DNA from: JANSWY01 sp965267245
Lineage (GTDB): Bacteria; Bacteroidota; Bacteroidia; Cytophagales; Cyclobacteriaceae
NCBI GenBank assembly: GCA_965267245.1
Contig: OZ253939.1
Location: 2,170,001-2,234,000 of the forward strand
Length of the DNA: 64,000 bases
Direction: 5' to 3'
The notes beneath the pieces are model-generated. The model worked only from the letters and a program-made list of their open reading frames with translations. It was not told the origin of the DNA and did not search any database. Shown one piece after another: positions 18,901 to 26,929 of the stretch. The first letter of the stretch is position 1, and the number at the start of each line of letters is the position of its first letter. Position numbers and translations under genes: made by a program.

Positions 18901-19496
18901 ATGGGGAGACTTATCTTTATATAAATGGAGATCTTGCTTCAAGTGAACTTAACGTTGGATACCCTGATGTAGGCAGTCATAGTAATGGTGGTGGACTAGG
19001 AGCTACAAATAGTAGTAATGCTTTTGATGCAGCTAATAATAATTTCACAGGCCTAATTGATGACTTTTATGCTTTTGATGTTGCGCTTAGTGAAGAAGAG
19101 ATTGAAACGATAATTGCAACAGTAGAAGGATATGCAACTGCCACAACTTTACCGTTACCAGGACTACCAAATGCACCGGCAAACTTCTCTGGTTCTGCAA
19201 TTTCAACAAGTGAAGTTTCATTGGATTGGGATGATGACTCAGTTTCAGGATATGAGGTTTGGAAATCAGTAGATGGAACAAATTTCTACTTGCTTGAAAC
19301 TGTCACTAACTCCGATCATACTGATGAAGAATTGAGTGCTCATACTGACTACTTCTATACAGTGAGAGCATTTAATGTCACTGGTAATTCCGGATACACC
19401 GACACTGTTACTGTGCAAACTTTGAACAGTATTCCTGAAATCACATCAGCCATTCAAAACCTTGCTGTGCTGATAACAGGTGATGCAAATTTGTAG
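15933..19496 (+). CDS. Giant T9SS esterase/adhesin, N-terminal part (1187 aa, ends at a frame change)
   Basis: A multidomain secreted protein. The signal peptide is at residues 1-26. An alpha/beta-hydrolase esterase domain (about 60-265) has the oxyanion region FFHGAGEGGD, the nucleophile elbow GLSLGG (Ser167) and the catalytic His246 in GHGTWN, resembling PHB-depolymerase/feruloyl-esterase-like enzymes. Two Ig-like stretches (about 275-425), fibronectin III domains (about 435-525 and 535-620), a PA14 domain (about 622-755), a further FN3, a LamG/concanavalin-like domain (about 865-1065) and another FN3 follow. The frame stops at TAG 19494-19496, inside a beta domain that continues without loss in the -1 frame. 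The cargo's T9SS signal lies only in the downstream part. It probably deacylates or binds surface polysaccharide. The esterase substrate is unknown. Confidence 0.82.
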   Translation: MKNHTATALGKLLLIIFVLTGQLSFSQEVEFPPEPPYDIVAPWGYTDEGTNWDTSPFLPFTYSFNRFRLMPPNGVTYESSTDTWSFDPEEKYPIILFFHGAGEGGDSNNKQLKHGGQRHRNAVQSGEFPGFLLYPQNSTIQSMKLLLDKLAEDLPIDLNRVYVHGLSLGGVQTWNFTLLYPETVAGAFPMSAIVGDDKTDLIYTGLRISQGGLDKNPNYQWTEDELATFEALGGQIEYFFLPTAGHGTWNQMYNRSDFFSWFLDQKVNNIIAKFGYDEVCPEDPIDVTLGVNPGHNGYEWMRNGVVLSGENGHELNVSSFGKYQVRVQIGTTWTDWSEEHIVKEKTPTATPPITVDGLQSTVLPDPNGKTTVTLGLPDGYTDYLWHKDGVEFGTTQTIEATAGTYEAYVTEEFGCSSLPSRPFYVIDNSSPGAVPPKVQGLEAFNVQKSQLTLNWIDPVVAIKESGYEIWRKAEGEELFSLITVTKANKSSYTDTDLLPGTEYTYIMRSYNSQGASEVSDAIVVLTDSDQNPPSAPSQLIITSLNNFSTGLEWLEATDDVGVERYEIYQNEQKVLVTSNTNITVYNLEEGEIYRFAVRAVDLAGNVSPFSNIVISQPVAAGLNYEYYEGSWSALPDFDVLTPIKTGLSDNVDIGVREQNDYFAFRWSGVINIPEAGSYTFETYSDDGSKLYIGSYDEADLVVDNDGLHGNVYAEGTYVFDEAGSYPIVITFFERTGGHNIQVYWKNTPMFTNRQLIPDAAFRDEVVIPEEDIYSPYNLAAVGVSYDQVDLTWQDSSAVELGFQVYRSIDGINFSPIAIVEPDTYLYEDTNVDPATTYYYRVITLGLYGQSSGAQAPDAIAHLNFENDISDISGNGVNSNISGTVTFPTGNSKEGVRAAEFPGGNNYIDLDIGNQFIHTAFTERSVAFWVYNSQPIGILDLYDEGGSTNGFGIRINDGNVDFAVQDNHSIVTISGALPLNEWAHVAAVFDNGETYLYINGDLASSELNVGYPDVGSHSNGGGLGATNSSNAFDAANNNFTGLIDDFYAFDVALSEEEIETIIATVEGYATATTLPLPGLPNAPANFSGSAISTSEVSLDWDDDSVSGYEVWKSVDGTNFYLLETVTNSDHTDEELSAHTDYFYTVRAFNVTGNSGYTDTVTVQTLNSIPEITSAIQNLAVLITGDANL
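19484..19496 (+). other. -1 frame-change site with heptamer A AAT TTG before a stop
   Basis: The zero frame reads gcA AAT TTG TAG. Slipping back one base after TTG gives GTA GTA ACT, which restores an open frame to 22744. The -1 frame is closed by TGA at 19481-19483, so the shift must occur within 19484-19496. The heptamer at 19487-19493 has the X XXY YYZ form of -1 slippery sites, and an AGGTGA lies 3 bases upstream. A single missing T in the TTT run would give the same picture. Programmed shift, true mutation and sequencing error cannot be separated here. Confidence 0.75.
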
Positions 19497-19567
19497 TAAC
19501 TGCTACTGATGCTGACGGAGATGATATATCATTCGAAACAGAAAATTTCCCTGCATTCATCACTCTT

Positions 19568-22500
19568 ATGGATAATAACGATGATACAGCAGATGTTACA
19601 ATTGATCCATCACCATCAGATATAGGAACTTACGAAAATCTTGGAATCAGAGTGAATGATGGATTTGGTGGTGTTAGTGACTATACCTATTTCACTGTAA
19701 TAATCACAGATAATGAACCTCCTGTGATTACCGAGGTTTCACCAGTTGAAATGTTTGGAGGAGAAACTTTAGACGTTGAGATAATCGCCTCAGACGCCAA
19801 TGACGATGACCTTACCTGGTTTGTTGATAATCTACCTGGTTTTGGTACGTCTTCTACTAATGGTGACACGCTTACTTTGACTTTCACTCCTAGTTATTCA
19901 GATGATGGCGGAACGTATTTTATAGATTTAAGAGTAGAAGATACTAATACACCAACCCCTGGCTTTGACGAGTTTCAATTGGAACTTACGGTTACTCCAT
20001 TTGATCCAAACCATAAAATCTATCTGAATTTTGGTGATGGAGCAGCAGCCGGAGCGCCTTGGAATGATCTTTTCACCTCGAGTCCTTCTTCAGGGACAGT
20101 TTTCACAGACATCATCAATGATGACGGTTATCCTTTGGATATGACCCTAACTCTAGGAACCACATGGAGCGGTGTTGGAACAAATGGTGGAATGCCTACA
20201 GGTATTTATCCGGATGAAGTAAGAATGAGTTATTTCTGGACAGACCTATCACCTGAAGTAATTACTGTATCAGGGTTAGATCCAAACCTCCTGTATAATT
20301 TTGAGTTCTTTGGAAGTAGAAATAAAGATGGAAATAGATCATCTATATACGATGTAGACGGTAATGTCGACACTTTGCAGGCGAGATACAACACAGATCA
20401 AACAATTGAATTTAATGGTATTGTGCCTAATGCATCGGGCGAAATAACTATCACTGTTTCTAATATTCCATCTCCACCAGTAGAGCAATTTAGTATCGCA
20501 TATTTGAATGCCTTAATAATCGAATCAGTATCGAGTACTGGTCTACCTCCATATGCACCAACAAATTTATCAGCTGCATATGATAACGGTCAAATAGACT
20601 TAAACTGGGATGATAACTCAGATGATGAGACTGGCTTTGAGATTTACAAGTCCGTTGGTGATGACACTAATTTCAATTTGTTGACTACCACTACTAATGA
20701 CAATTATCAGGATGGCGATATCAGTCAGGAAGATTATTATTATAGAGTTCGAGCTATAAATCAGTTTGGGGAATCTGAGTATACTAACACTGCTGTTTAC
20801 GTTTATACTAATCTTGCTCCATCAATTGCTGTAGATGAATCAATTATGGTACAAATTGCTGGAACTGGAAGTGTGGATTATGTCATAACCGATCCGGAAG
20901 ATGATTCAGTTACTGTAACTATCAATTCTCTACCAAGTTTTGGTCAGTTTTCATACAGCGACAACTACAATGGTACACTAACGTTTGACCCTTCTCTTTA
21001 TGATGCAGGAACTTATTATGTAGAAATAGAAGTAGAAGATAAGGAAGGTAACATCTCCACTAAGACAGTAATTGTTGAAGTAACTGACAAGGTTTTTGAA
21101 ACAATCCTTGTGAACTTCACGCCTACTAGTGGAATTGTAGCAGGAGCTCCATGGAATAACGTAATCGGCGCTCCAAATGCCGGACTTTCCCTGACTAACC
21201 TGACAAACACTGAAGGAGTTGGCACAGGTTATGATATCGAGTTACTGGATACATGGGCAGGTGGAAATGCAAATGGTGTAACAACCGGAGATGATTCTGG
21301 AGTTTACCCGGACAATGTCATGGAAACTTATTTTGCTGATTACCTTACTAACGACCTAGAGATTATGATCAGTGGTCTCGATCCAGCAAAAATTTATGAT
21401 TTGGAATTTTTCTGTAGTAGAACAGCAACAGGGGATACCAGGTCTTCGATTTACAAAGTCGGAGGTCAGCAAGTAACGCTGCAGGCAACCAACAACTCTT
21501 CTGAAACAGTTTTTGTGAATGCATTAAAGTCAAATGCCTCTGGGGAATTAACATTTGCAGTGAATTTAGGATCAGGATCTACATGGAAGTACATAAACGC
21601 CCTTGAAATAAGATATTATGATGAGCCTTTGTTCCCTAATGCACCAACTAATTTGGTTGCAAATGCAACCTCTAAATCAGACATTGAATTAAGTTGGAGT
21701 GACAACAGCAGCAACGAAGATGGGTTTGAATTGTATCGATCTACAAGTGAAAGTGGGCCATGGGATCTTCATGCAACATTAGGAGCTAACGTTACTGGAT
21801 TTACTGATGCTGGTTTAGGTATCAATGAACAATATTTCTACAGAGTAAATGCTTACAATATTAATAGTCCATCATTGCATTCAAATGTTGCTTCAGCTAC
21901 CACTTATAGCTACACGATATTCATAAATGTGGCTGGGGAAGATATGATTGCACCAAGTCCGTGGAACAATACCAATTCATATCCATTCCTTGGTACGGTA
22001 ACATACGATTTAAAGAATGACATTGGAAATAATACTGGAATCAGCATGGAAATTGTTGACAATCCAGGAGGGACCAGTTTCGCTGGAGATGGTACAAAAG
22101 GTATGGCTACAGGAGACGATTCAGGTGTATACCCAGATATTGTGATGCAATCATATTACTGGATTGAGCAATACGAATATGCCTCATTAGAGTTTGCCAA
22201 TGTACCAATAAATCAAAAATTCAATGTGACGTTCTTTGCAAGTAGAGAAGCTACTTCAAGAGGAACAACTTTCCACATTGGCGAGCAATCTGTTTCTGTG
22301 AATGCTGCATACAACACCACAGAGACTGGTACCATTTACGATGTGGTTGCTGATGAGAATGGTCATTTTCAGGTTGATTTAATCTCGATGGAAGGTGTCC
22401 TTCTAGCATATATTAATGCCATTGTTATCAATGCTTCTTATAATAATGGTGGTGCAAGAGCGGAAGAATCAACAATAGCTGAAAACATTTCAGAGGAAGA

Positions 22501-22744
22501 AAATCTACATATATATCCAAATCCTTTCTCGGAGAGTTTGAATATTAGGGTAAACTCCTCAAAAGCCGAAACATTGAAAATGTCTATTATCGATCAGAGT
22601 GGAAGACTCATGACTGAAGAATTCATTGAGGTGGATGGTTCAGAAATTATTAAGATCAATACAGAATCATTCCAAGAAGGTTTGTATATTATGAGAGTTC
22701 AAAACGAGCAAGGCGAAACCTCAGTATTCAAATTGATAAAATAG
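19568..22744 (+). CDS. Giant T9SS esterase/adhesin, C-terminal part with T9SS sorting domain
   Basis: The continuation of the 15933 gene in the -1 frame. The open frame reaches back to 19484; the ATG at 19568 is only the first in-frame start and probably not a natural one. Joined by a -1 shift at 19493 the full protein would have about 2,270 residues. This part starts within a cadherin/Ig-like domain (TDADGDD motif), has another Ig-like domain, then three copies of an unnamed module of about 174 residues alternating with FN3 and Ig-like domains. It ends in a T9SS type A sorting domain (IYPNPFSESLNIRV to GLYIMRVQNEQGETSVFKLIK). Without the frame change this half lacks a signal peptide and could not be exported. 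A strong terminator follows 22 bases after the stop. Confidence 0.78.
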   Translation: MDNNDDTADVTIDPSPSDIGTYENLGIRVNDGFGGVSDYTYFTVIITDNEPPVITEVSPVEMFGGETLDVEIIASDANDDDLTWFVDNLPGFGTSSTNGDTLTLTFTPSYSDDGGTYFIDLRVEDTNTPTPGFDEFQLELTVTPFDPNHKIYLNFGDGAAAGAPWNDLFTSSPSSGTVFTDIINDDGYPLDMTLTLGTTWSGVGTNGGMPTGIYPDEVRMSYFWTDLSPEVITVSGLDPNLLYNFEFFGSRNKDGNRSSIYDVDGNVDTLQARYNTDQTIEFNGIVPNASGEITITVSNIPSPPVEQFSIAYLNALIIESVSSTGLPPYAPTNLSAAYDNGQIDLNWDDNSDDETGFEIYKSVGDDTNFNLLTTTTNDNYQDGDISQEDYYYRVRAINQFGESEYTNTAVYVYTNLAPSIAVDESIMVQIAGTGSVDYVITDPEDDSVTVTINSLPSFGQFSYSDNYNGTLTFDPSLYDAGTYYVEIEVEDKEGNISTKTVIVEVTDKVFETILVNFTPTSGIVAGAPWNNVIGAPNAGLSLTNLTNTEGVGTGYDIELLDTWAGGNANGVTTGDDSGVYPDNVMETYFADYLTNDLEIMISGLDPAKIYDLEFFCSRTATGDTRSSIYKVGGQQVTLQATNNSSETVFVNALKSNASGELTFAVNLGSGSTWKYINALEIRYYDEPLFPNAPTNLVANATSKSDIELSWSDNSSNEDGFELYRSTSESGPWDLHATLGANVTGFTDAGLGINEQYFYRVNAYNINSPSLHSNVASATTYSYTIFINVAGEDMIAPSPWNNTNSYPFLGTVTYDLKNDIGNNTGISMEIVDNPGGTSFAGDGTKGMATGDDSGVYPDIVMQSYYWIEQYEYASLEFANVPINQKFNVTFFASREATSRGTTFHIGEQSVSVNAAYNTTETGTIYDVVADENGHFQVDLISMEGVLLAYINAIVINASYNNGGARAEESTIAENISEEENLHIYPNPFSESLNIRVNSSKAETLKMSIIDQSGRLMTEEFIEVDGSEIIKINTESFQEGLYIMRVQNEQGETSVFKLIK
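20012..22442 (+). repeat. Three copies of an unnamed ~174-residue module
   Basis: Modules lie at about 20012-20528, 21101-21620 and 21917-22442. Shared landmarks in order are AGAPWND / AGAPWNN / APSPWNN, then GIYPDEVRMSYFW / GVYPDNVMETYFA / GVYPDIVMQSYYW, then LYNFEFFGSR / IYDLEFFCSR / FNVTFFASR, then YLNALII / YINALEI / YINAIVI. The first two are closest and the third is divergent. The pattern suggests a jelly-roll, carbohydrate-binding-like fold. I do not recognise a named family. Confidence 0.7.
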
Positions 22745-22766
22745 GTTTTTCTAATTAGTACATAAA

Positions 22767-22802
22767 GTCCACTCGTTGTTTGTAGCGGGTGGACATTTTT
22801 TT
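22767..22802 (+). terminator. Intrinsic terminator after the giant T9SS gene
   Basis: A 9-bp stem GTCCACTCG (22767-22775) pairs with CGGGTGGAC (22786-22794) with one G-T pair and a 10-base loop, followed by A and seven T. It lies 22 bases past the stop. A TTG at 22776 inside this hairpin is therefore an unlikely start for the next gene. Confidence 0.85.
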
Positions 22803-22805
22803 ATC

Positions 22806-23297
22806 ATGCAAAACAAAAACCAGTACCTAATACTTTTTTTGTTTGTACTCTTCATCCTTCCAAACCTGGTTCAGATGATTAGAGGACAAGAATATTTTCC
22901 ATTCTCTAACAATCCTATGTTTGGTCATTATCTTCAAGAAACTGACAGCATGGCCACTTTTCAATTCATTGTGCACAAAGACAGTAGTTCTTCAGAAATA
23001 AATTACTCAGATATTGGACTATGGGAAGTTAGATTTAAAAGGTACTACTTCTCGAATGTTTACGGATCCTCTGAATGGAATTCCCCTCAGCGCAACCCAA
23101 GCGAAACCAGAGAGTCATTCATAAAAAACCACGAGGCTTTTTTCTCAAAAGTGAATAACCTGCTTAATGAGCATAACATCAAATTTGATTCAATAAGTGT
23201 TAGTCTAGCCTATTTAACACCGGAAGATAAGGTTTATAAAGAGAAACTGGTCGGTACATACATTGCCCGCGATAATAAATTTTTGTGCAATGAATAG
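22806..23297 (+). CDS. Membrane-anchored hypothetical protein upstream of HTTM-like protein
   Basis: A 163-aa protein beginning at ATG 22806; the in-frame TTG at 22776 lies in the terminator loop and is rejected. A signal anchor or signal peptide (about residues 8-24) is followed by REYFPF-type sequence GQEYFPFSNNPMFGHYLQ and a soluble extracytoplasmic domain of about 130 residues. The PFSxxPMF-like motif recalls small proteins found next to HTTM-domain membrane proteins. The next gene starts 8 bases before this stop, which supports a functional pair. No enzymatic motif is visible and the function is unknown. Confidence 0.65.
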   Translation: MQNKNQYLILFLFVLFILPNLVQMIRGQEYFPFSNNPMFGHYLQETDSMATFQFIVHKDSSSSEINYSDIGLWEVRFKRYYFSNVYGSSEWNSPQRNPSETRESFIKNHEAFFSKVNNLLNEHNIKFDSISVSLAYLTPEDKVYKEKLVGTYIARDNKFLCNE

Positions 23298-24294
23298 TTT
23301 GATTGTAAACTTTAACACCTTCCTGGAAAAGGAAACCAACAAGCCTTACATACCTGTACTAAGGATATTATTGACTCTAGTTAGTATCAAAGAGGTCCTT
23401 TCAATTAGACACAAGTTTTCCTTATATTTTGATGCTCCTGTGCTTTTCTATCGAGAAGATACATTTACTGATTTTCTATACGGAATCTTAAGTCAACATC
23501 ATGACGTAATTTCAATAATCGCAATCTCAGTAGGTCTCCTGGCAGCTGCAGGGTTATTTACCCGATTTTCGATGGGGCTTTACGCAGTATTATACTTACT
23601 TATGGTTTCATTTGACACCAGTACTGGTATCTACAATCATGAAACCGGGTTATCGGCGCAACTTCTTATAATATTAGTATTTGCACCAGGTGTCCAAAAC
23701 CTATCTCTTGATGAATTAATAAAAAGAAAATTCAATATTAAGAGCTCTTTAACAATCAGTCCATATAAGATTTGGGGATTCAAATTGATTCTCATCATTA
23801 TTGCAATGGGGTATTTCACAGCTGGTGTCTCTAAAATTAGATACGGCGGTTTTGAGTGGATGGATGGGAACACACTAGGCTACTATCTTTCTGGTAAAGC
23901 TTCTTTTCAAAATGAGATAGCCCAAAAATTTATTCCAGCAGATAATTCATATGATTGGAAAGAATCATTTGGATTAACAGCTTATACCTATGGAAACTTT
24001 CAAACTGACCCTAACTTAAAATCCCTGGCTCAAACGTTTTCCGAAACCGGGTTCTTAATGTCTTTTTTGGCGATTTTCACTGTGATATTCGAATTGTTCG
24101 CCTTCTTCATAATTTTCTCAAAACCCATGAGAACAATTATTTTTTTAATTGCTGTTGGTTTCCATTTTTCGATTCGAATATTGATGGGGTTAGGGTTTCT
24201 TGATTATCAGTTAATTTGTTTGAGTCTTATTGACTGGCCCTATTTGTTCAATAAACTGTCATTGATCTTTACTTCTCGTGTCCACAGTAAATAA
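23290..24294 (+). CDS. HTTM-like polytopic membrane protein
   Basis: A 334-aa membrane protein with about seven or eight hydrophobic segments. Its start helix YIPVLRILLTLVSIKEVLSIR, the FYREDTFTDFL loop and the central KLILIIIAMGYFTAGVSKIRYGG resemble the HTTM (horizontally transferred transmembrane, vitamin-K gamma-carboxylase-related) domain, although the carboxylase active-site lysine cannot be claimed. The ATG at 23290 overlaps the upstream stop; a TTG at 23263 would also be in frame. It lies in an operon with the 163-aa protein, an acyltransferase, a GT-C-like enzyme and a DprE2-like reductase. The role is unknown. Confidence 0.7.
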   Translation: MNSLIVNFNTFLEKETNKPYIPVLRILLTLVSIKEVLSIRHKFSLYFDAPVLFYREDTFTDFLYGILSQHHDVISIIAISVGLLAAAGLFTRFSMGLYAVLYLLMVSFDTSTGIYNHETGLSAQLLIILVFAPGVQNLSLDELIKRKFNIKSSLTISPYKIWGFKLILIIIAMGYFTAGVSKIRYGGFEWMDGNTLGYYLSGKASFQNEIAQKFIPADNSYDWKESFGLTAYTYGNFQTDPNLKSLAQTFSETGFLMSFLAIFTVIFELFAFFIIFSKPMRTIIFLIAVGFHFSIRILMGLGFLDYQLICLSLIDWPYLFNKLSLIFTSRVHSK

Positions 24295-25297
24295 TCAGAA
24301 ATTTCTACACCACATTCATTATATGAGAGGATTGGCCATTGCGATCATCGCCTCAAGTCATATATTGTACTATAGTGAAGAAACACATTTCTTTAAAGTC
24401 ACGAGTGCTATTTATTTAAACAGCACAATATTTTTTGCCATCATAAGTGGTTACCTGTTTCACCACTTATTACCAAAATTTGAGTATAAGAAATACATTA
24501 AAAAGAAGTTCTTGTATGTACTACTACCATATCTGGTAGTTAGTATACCTGCTCTCGCTTTCCGGTTCTATACTGGACCACCCTTTTTAATACTTCAGAA
24601 TTATTCAGAATTTCAGACCAAAACAGAAGTATTTAAAGTGATCTATTACCTGGTAACTGGGGCTCACCTTTTGCCACTTTGGTATCTTCCAATGATCGCC
24701 ATATTTTTTGTTTTGGCTCCTCTGTTTAAGTTCATTGCAGATCATCAAAAACTATATTGGATATTAATTCCAGCATTTACTTTATCATTATTATTACCCA
24801 GAGGGATTGACACATTGAACAACATCCCCTATATGTTTGGACATTTCCTATCAATCTATTTACTAGGGATGTTCATTAGTCAATTTGAAGAAAAAATTTT
24901 ACAGTTCGTAAGGAAGAACCTGATCATAGTTATTACAGGATTCCTGGGCCTCTTTATGTTATCAGTATTAACGACAGAATTTCGTGCACAGGTTATATTC
25001 ATTCAAAAACTTTTCGCCACGTTACTTATTCTGTATGGTTTTCAATTTCTCCGGAACAAAATGGTCTGCAAAGTGCTGGATACTTTGGCAGATACAAGTT
25101 TCGGTATTTACTTCATTCATTTCTATATTATTTTAATCATAAGGAAATTATCTCAAAAATTTTATGGATTTGAATATCCAGAGCACCCTGGTATTTGGTG
25201 CATGGAACTTTTAATTGTAATGTTTATTTCTGTTTCAGCTGTATTAGTTATTAAGTTCACAATCGGAAAATACAGTCGTTATATTATTGGCAGCTAG
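24278..25297 (+). CDS. Acyltransferase 3 family membrane protein
   Basis: A 339-aa polytopic acyltransferase, the second of its family in the locus. The N-terminus HHIHYMRGLAIAIIASSHI carries the conserved R and the presumed catalytic His, followed by a STIFFAIISGYLF helix and basic loop YKKYIKKKFLYVLLPYL. About ten hydrophobic segments are present, including the late SFGIYFIHFYIIL motif. The GTG at 24278, overlapping the HTTM-like gene by 17 bases, is the best start because the only nearby ATG falls inside the conserved motif. It probably O-acylates a glycan. Confidence 0.82.
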   Translation: MSTVNNQKFLHHIHYMRGLAIAIIASSHILYYSEETHFFKVTSAIYLNSTIFFAIISGYLFHHLLPKFEYKKYIKKKFLYVLLPYLVVSIPALAFRFYTGPPFLILQNYSEFQTKTEVFKVIYYLVTGAHLLPLWYLPMIAIFFVLAPLFKFIADHQKLYWILIPAFTLSLLLPRGIDTLNNIPYMFGHFLSIYLLGMFISQFEEKILQFVRKNLIIVITGFLGLFMLSVLTTEFRAQVIFIQKLFATLLILYGFQFLRNKMVCKVLDTLADTSFGIYFIHFYIILIIRKLSQKFYGFEYPEHPGIWCMELLIVMFISVSAVLVIKFTIGKYSRYIIGS

Positions 25298-26929
25298 ATG
25301 ATTATATCAAAACTTGAACTCAACAAAAACTGGGCTTTGGCACTACAATTGGCCACAATTATTTTATTTGCCATTGTTCCCTTGTTCTTTAGCCTTCCTT
25401 TTCGTGATAATATTTATCTGACCTGGGAGGGCGCATACAGGATGTATAATGGCCAAATGCCTTTCAAGGATTTTGGTCTTCCTCTAGGATATGCTTTCTG
25501 GCTGATCCCCGCATTATCTTTCAAATTGTTCGGTCCGTACATGTTTTCTTTAATAAAGATTCAGGTCCTGTTCAATTTAGTATCAGCTTTAGCCTTCCGT
25601 TCAATTATCAAAGAGTTTGTAAAGGATCATGGCATGATTACAATCGGCATTATTTTATATGTAATCTCCTATTCCTTTTTCAATTATTGGCCCTGGTATA
25701 ATCATACTGTAATTGTCTTTGAATTCATTGGATTTGCATTTCTATTTGTCGCCTTACGAAAAACTAAAATTAAGGCCATTGTATTGTTCTCCACACTGAG
25801 CGCTTTGTTTGCTTTTTTGTCTATTTTCACAAAACAAGATGGTGGTGCTTTTGCTCTACTTATAAGTTTGACACTGCTTCTCTACTACTCAATAGTATCG
25901 AGATCAATTATACACCTTGGTAGTTTTGTAATCTCTTATTTACTCATTGCTACCCTATTTATTGCTCCTCTCATACCTCATGAATTCGGCTATTGGTTTA
26001 ATTATGGGCAAGAACCCCATTACTCAAGGATAAGCAGCTTTGATATCTTATCGACTGTTTTTGGGGCATCTTTATTCTTGAAATTCTATTTCTTCTTAAT
26101 CGTAATAATTATCCTCAATAAATCTAGAGAAGGTTTGAATTGGCTTCTCAAAGACATAAATCAAGGTCTACACCTACTTCTAACATTATTGATTCTATTT
26201 CAAGCATCAATTCTTCAGGTAACCAGTTATGTACCTGCTGATGGGAACATCTACTTCCACAGCTTTATGGTTATGTATATTATCAATAACCTGGGCTTTA
26301 AGATTTCCTACACAAAAGTTGTGAACCTTGGGATTATTGCAATTCTCATTCTAATATGGTGGTCTGGAGTGTACTGGAAATATTCGACAAGGCTCTTCAG
26401 CAGTATCCTACAACCTGACACCACAGAAGATGTAGTTTCGATAAGTACCTACACTTTGGCACGAGACACCATGCAATTGGATAAATCAACATGGAGAGTA
26501 CCTTCTTACAAAGCTTTTAACAAAATTAAACTTCCTCCCGAAACCATTGAGGGGATAGACAAACTAGTCAAATGGAAAGAAAGTCAAGAAGGAGATGTGA
26601 AGATCTTAAACATGTCTGAACTAACCCCTCTAGCACATATACTAGACTTTGTGCCAGAGAAAGGCACCCCTCTATGGTATCATTACAATGTGGCCTTCTT
26701 TGATAGAGAGCTCAAACAAATGAATGAAAAGATCGATAGCAAATACTATGATTTGGTGGTATTCGAAGTAATCCCAGAATTGAATAATTTCTACCCCTTT
26801 GCAGTGAGGGAAAAATTGAAAAAAGAATATGAATTAATTGATACATTTCTTGCTCCCCGAGAAATGAAATCAGAAATAATAGAGGTATATGTAAAGAAAT
26901 CACCCCAAGCCATAAATTCTGATGAATAA
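25298..26929 (+). CDS. GT-C-like integral membrane glycosyltransferase
   Basis: A 543-aa protein with about ten or eleven transmembrane segments and a C-terminal soluble domain (about residues 375-543). The first extracytoplasmic loop after segment one carries acidic and aromatic residues (YLTWEGAYRMYNGQMPFKDFG), the layout of the catalytic loop of lipid-phosphosugar-dependent GT-C enzymes such as the ArnT and arabinosyltransferase groups. Its ATG follows the acyltransferase TAG directly and its end overlaps the DprE2-like gene by 8 bases. The tight coupling suggests that it uses the donor this reductase helps to make. Family membership is moderate confidence; donor is inference. Confidence 0.65.
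   Translation: MIISKLELNKNWALALQLATIILFAIVPLFFSLPFRDNIYLTWEGAYRMYNGQMPFKDFGLPLGYAFWLIPALSFKLFGPYMFSLIKIQVLFNLVSALAFRSIIKEFVKDHGMITIGIILYVISYSFFNYWPWYNHTVIVFEFIGFAFLFVALRKTKIKAIVLFSTLSALFAFLSIFTKQDGGAFALLISLTLLLYYSIVSRSIIHLGSFVISYLLIATLFIAPLIPHEFGYWFNYGQEPHYSRISSFDILSTVFGASLFLKFYFFLIVIIILNKSREGLNWLLKDINQGLHLLLTLLILFQASILQVTSYVPADGNIYFHSFMVMYIINNLGFKISYTKVVNLGIIAILILIWWSGVYWKYSTRLFSSILQPDTTEDVVSISTYTLARDTMQLDKSTWRVPSYKAFNKIKLPPETIEGIDKLVKWKESQEGDVKILNMSELTPLAHILDFVPEKGTPLWYHYNVAFFDRELKQMNEKIDSKYYDLVVFEVIPELNNFYPFAVREKLKKEYELIDTFLAPREMKSEIIEVYVKKSPQAINSDE

Noticed and set aside
21016..21225. Minus-strand open frames across the giant T9SS gene, for example at 21016-21225
   Set aside because: They are mirror frames of a repetitive coding region with no independent features.
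22776..22805. TTG start for the 163-aa protein
   Set aside because: The TTG lies in the loop of a strong terminator. The ATG at 22806 gives a normal signal anchor.
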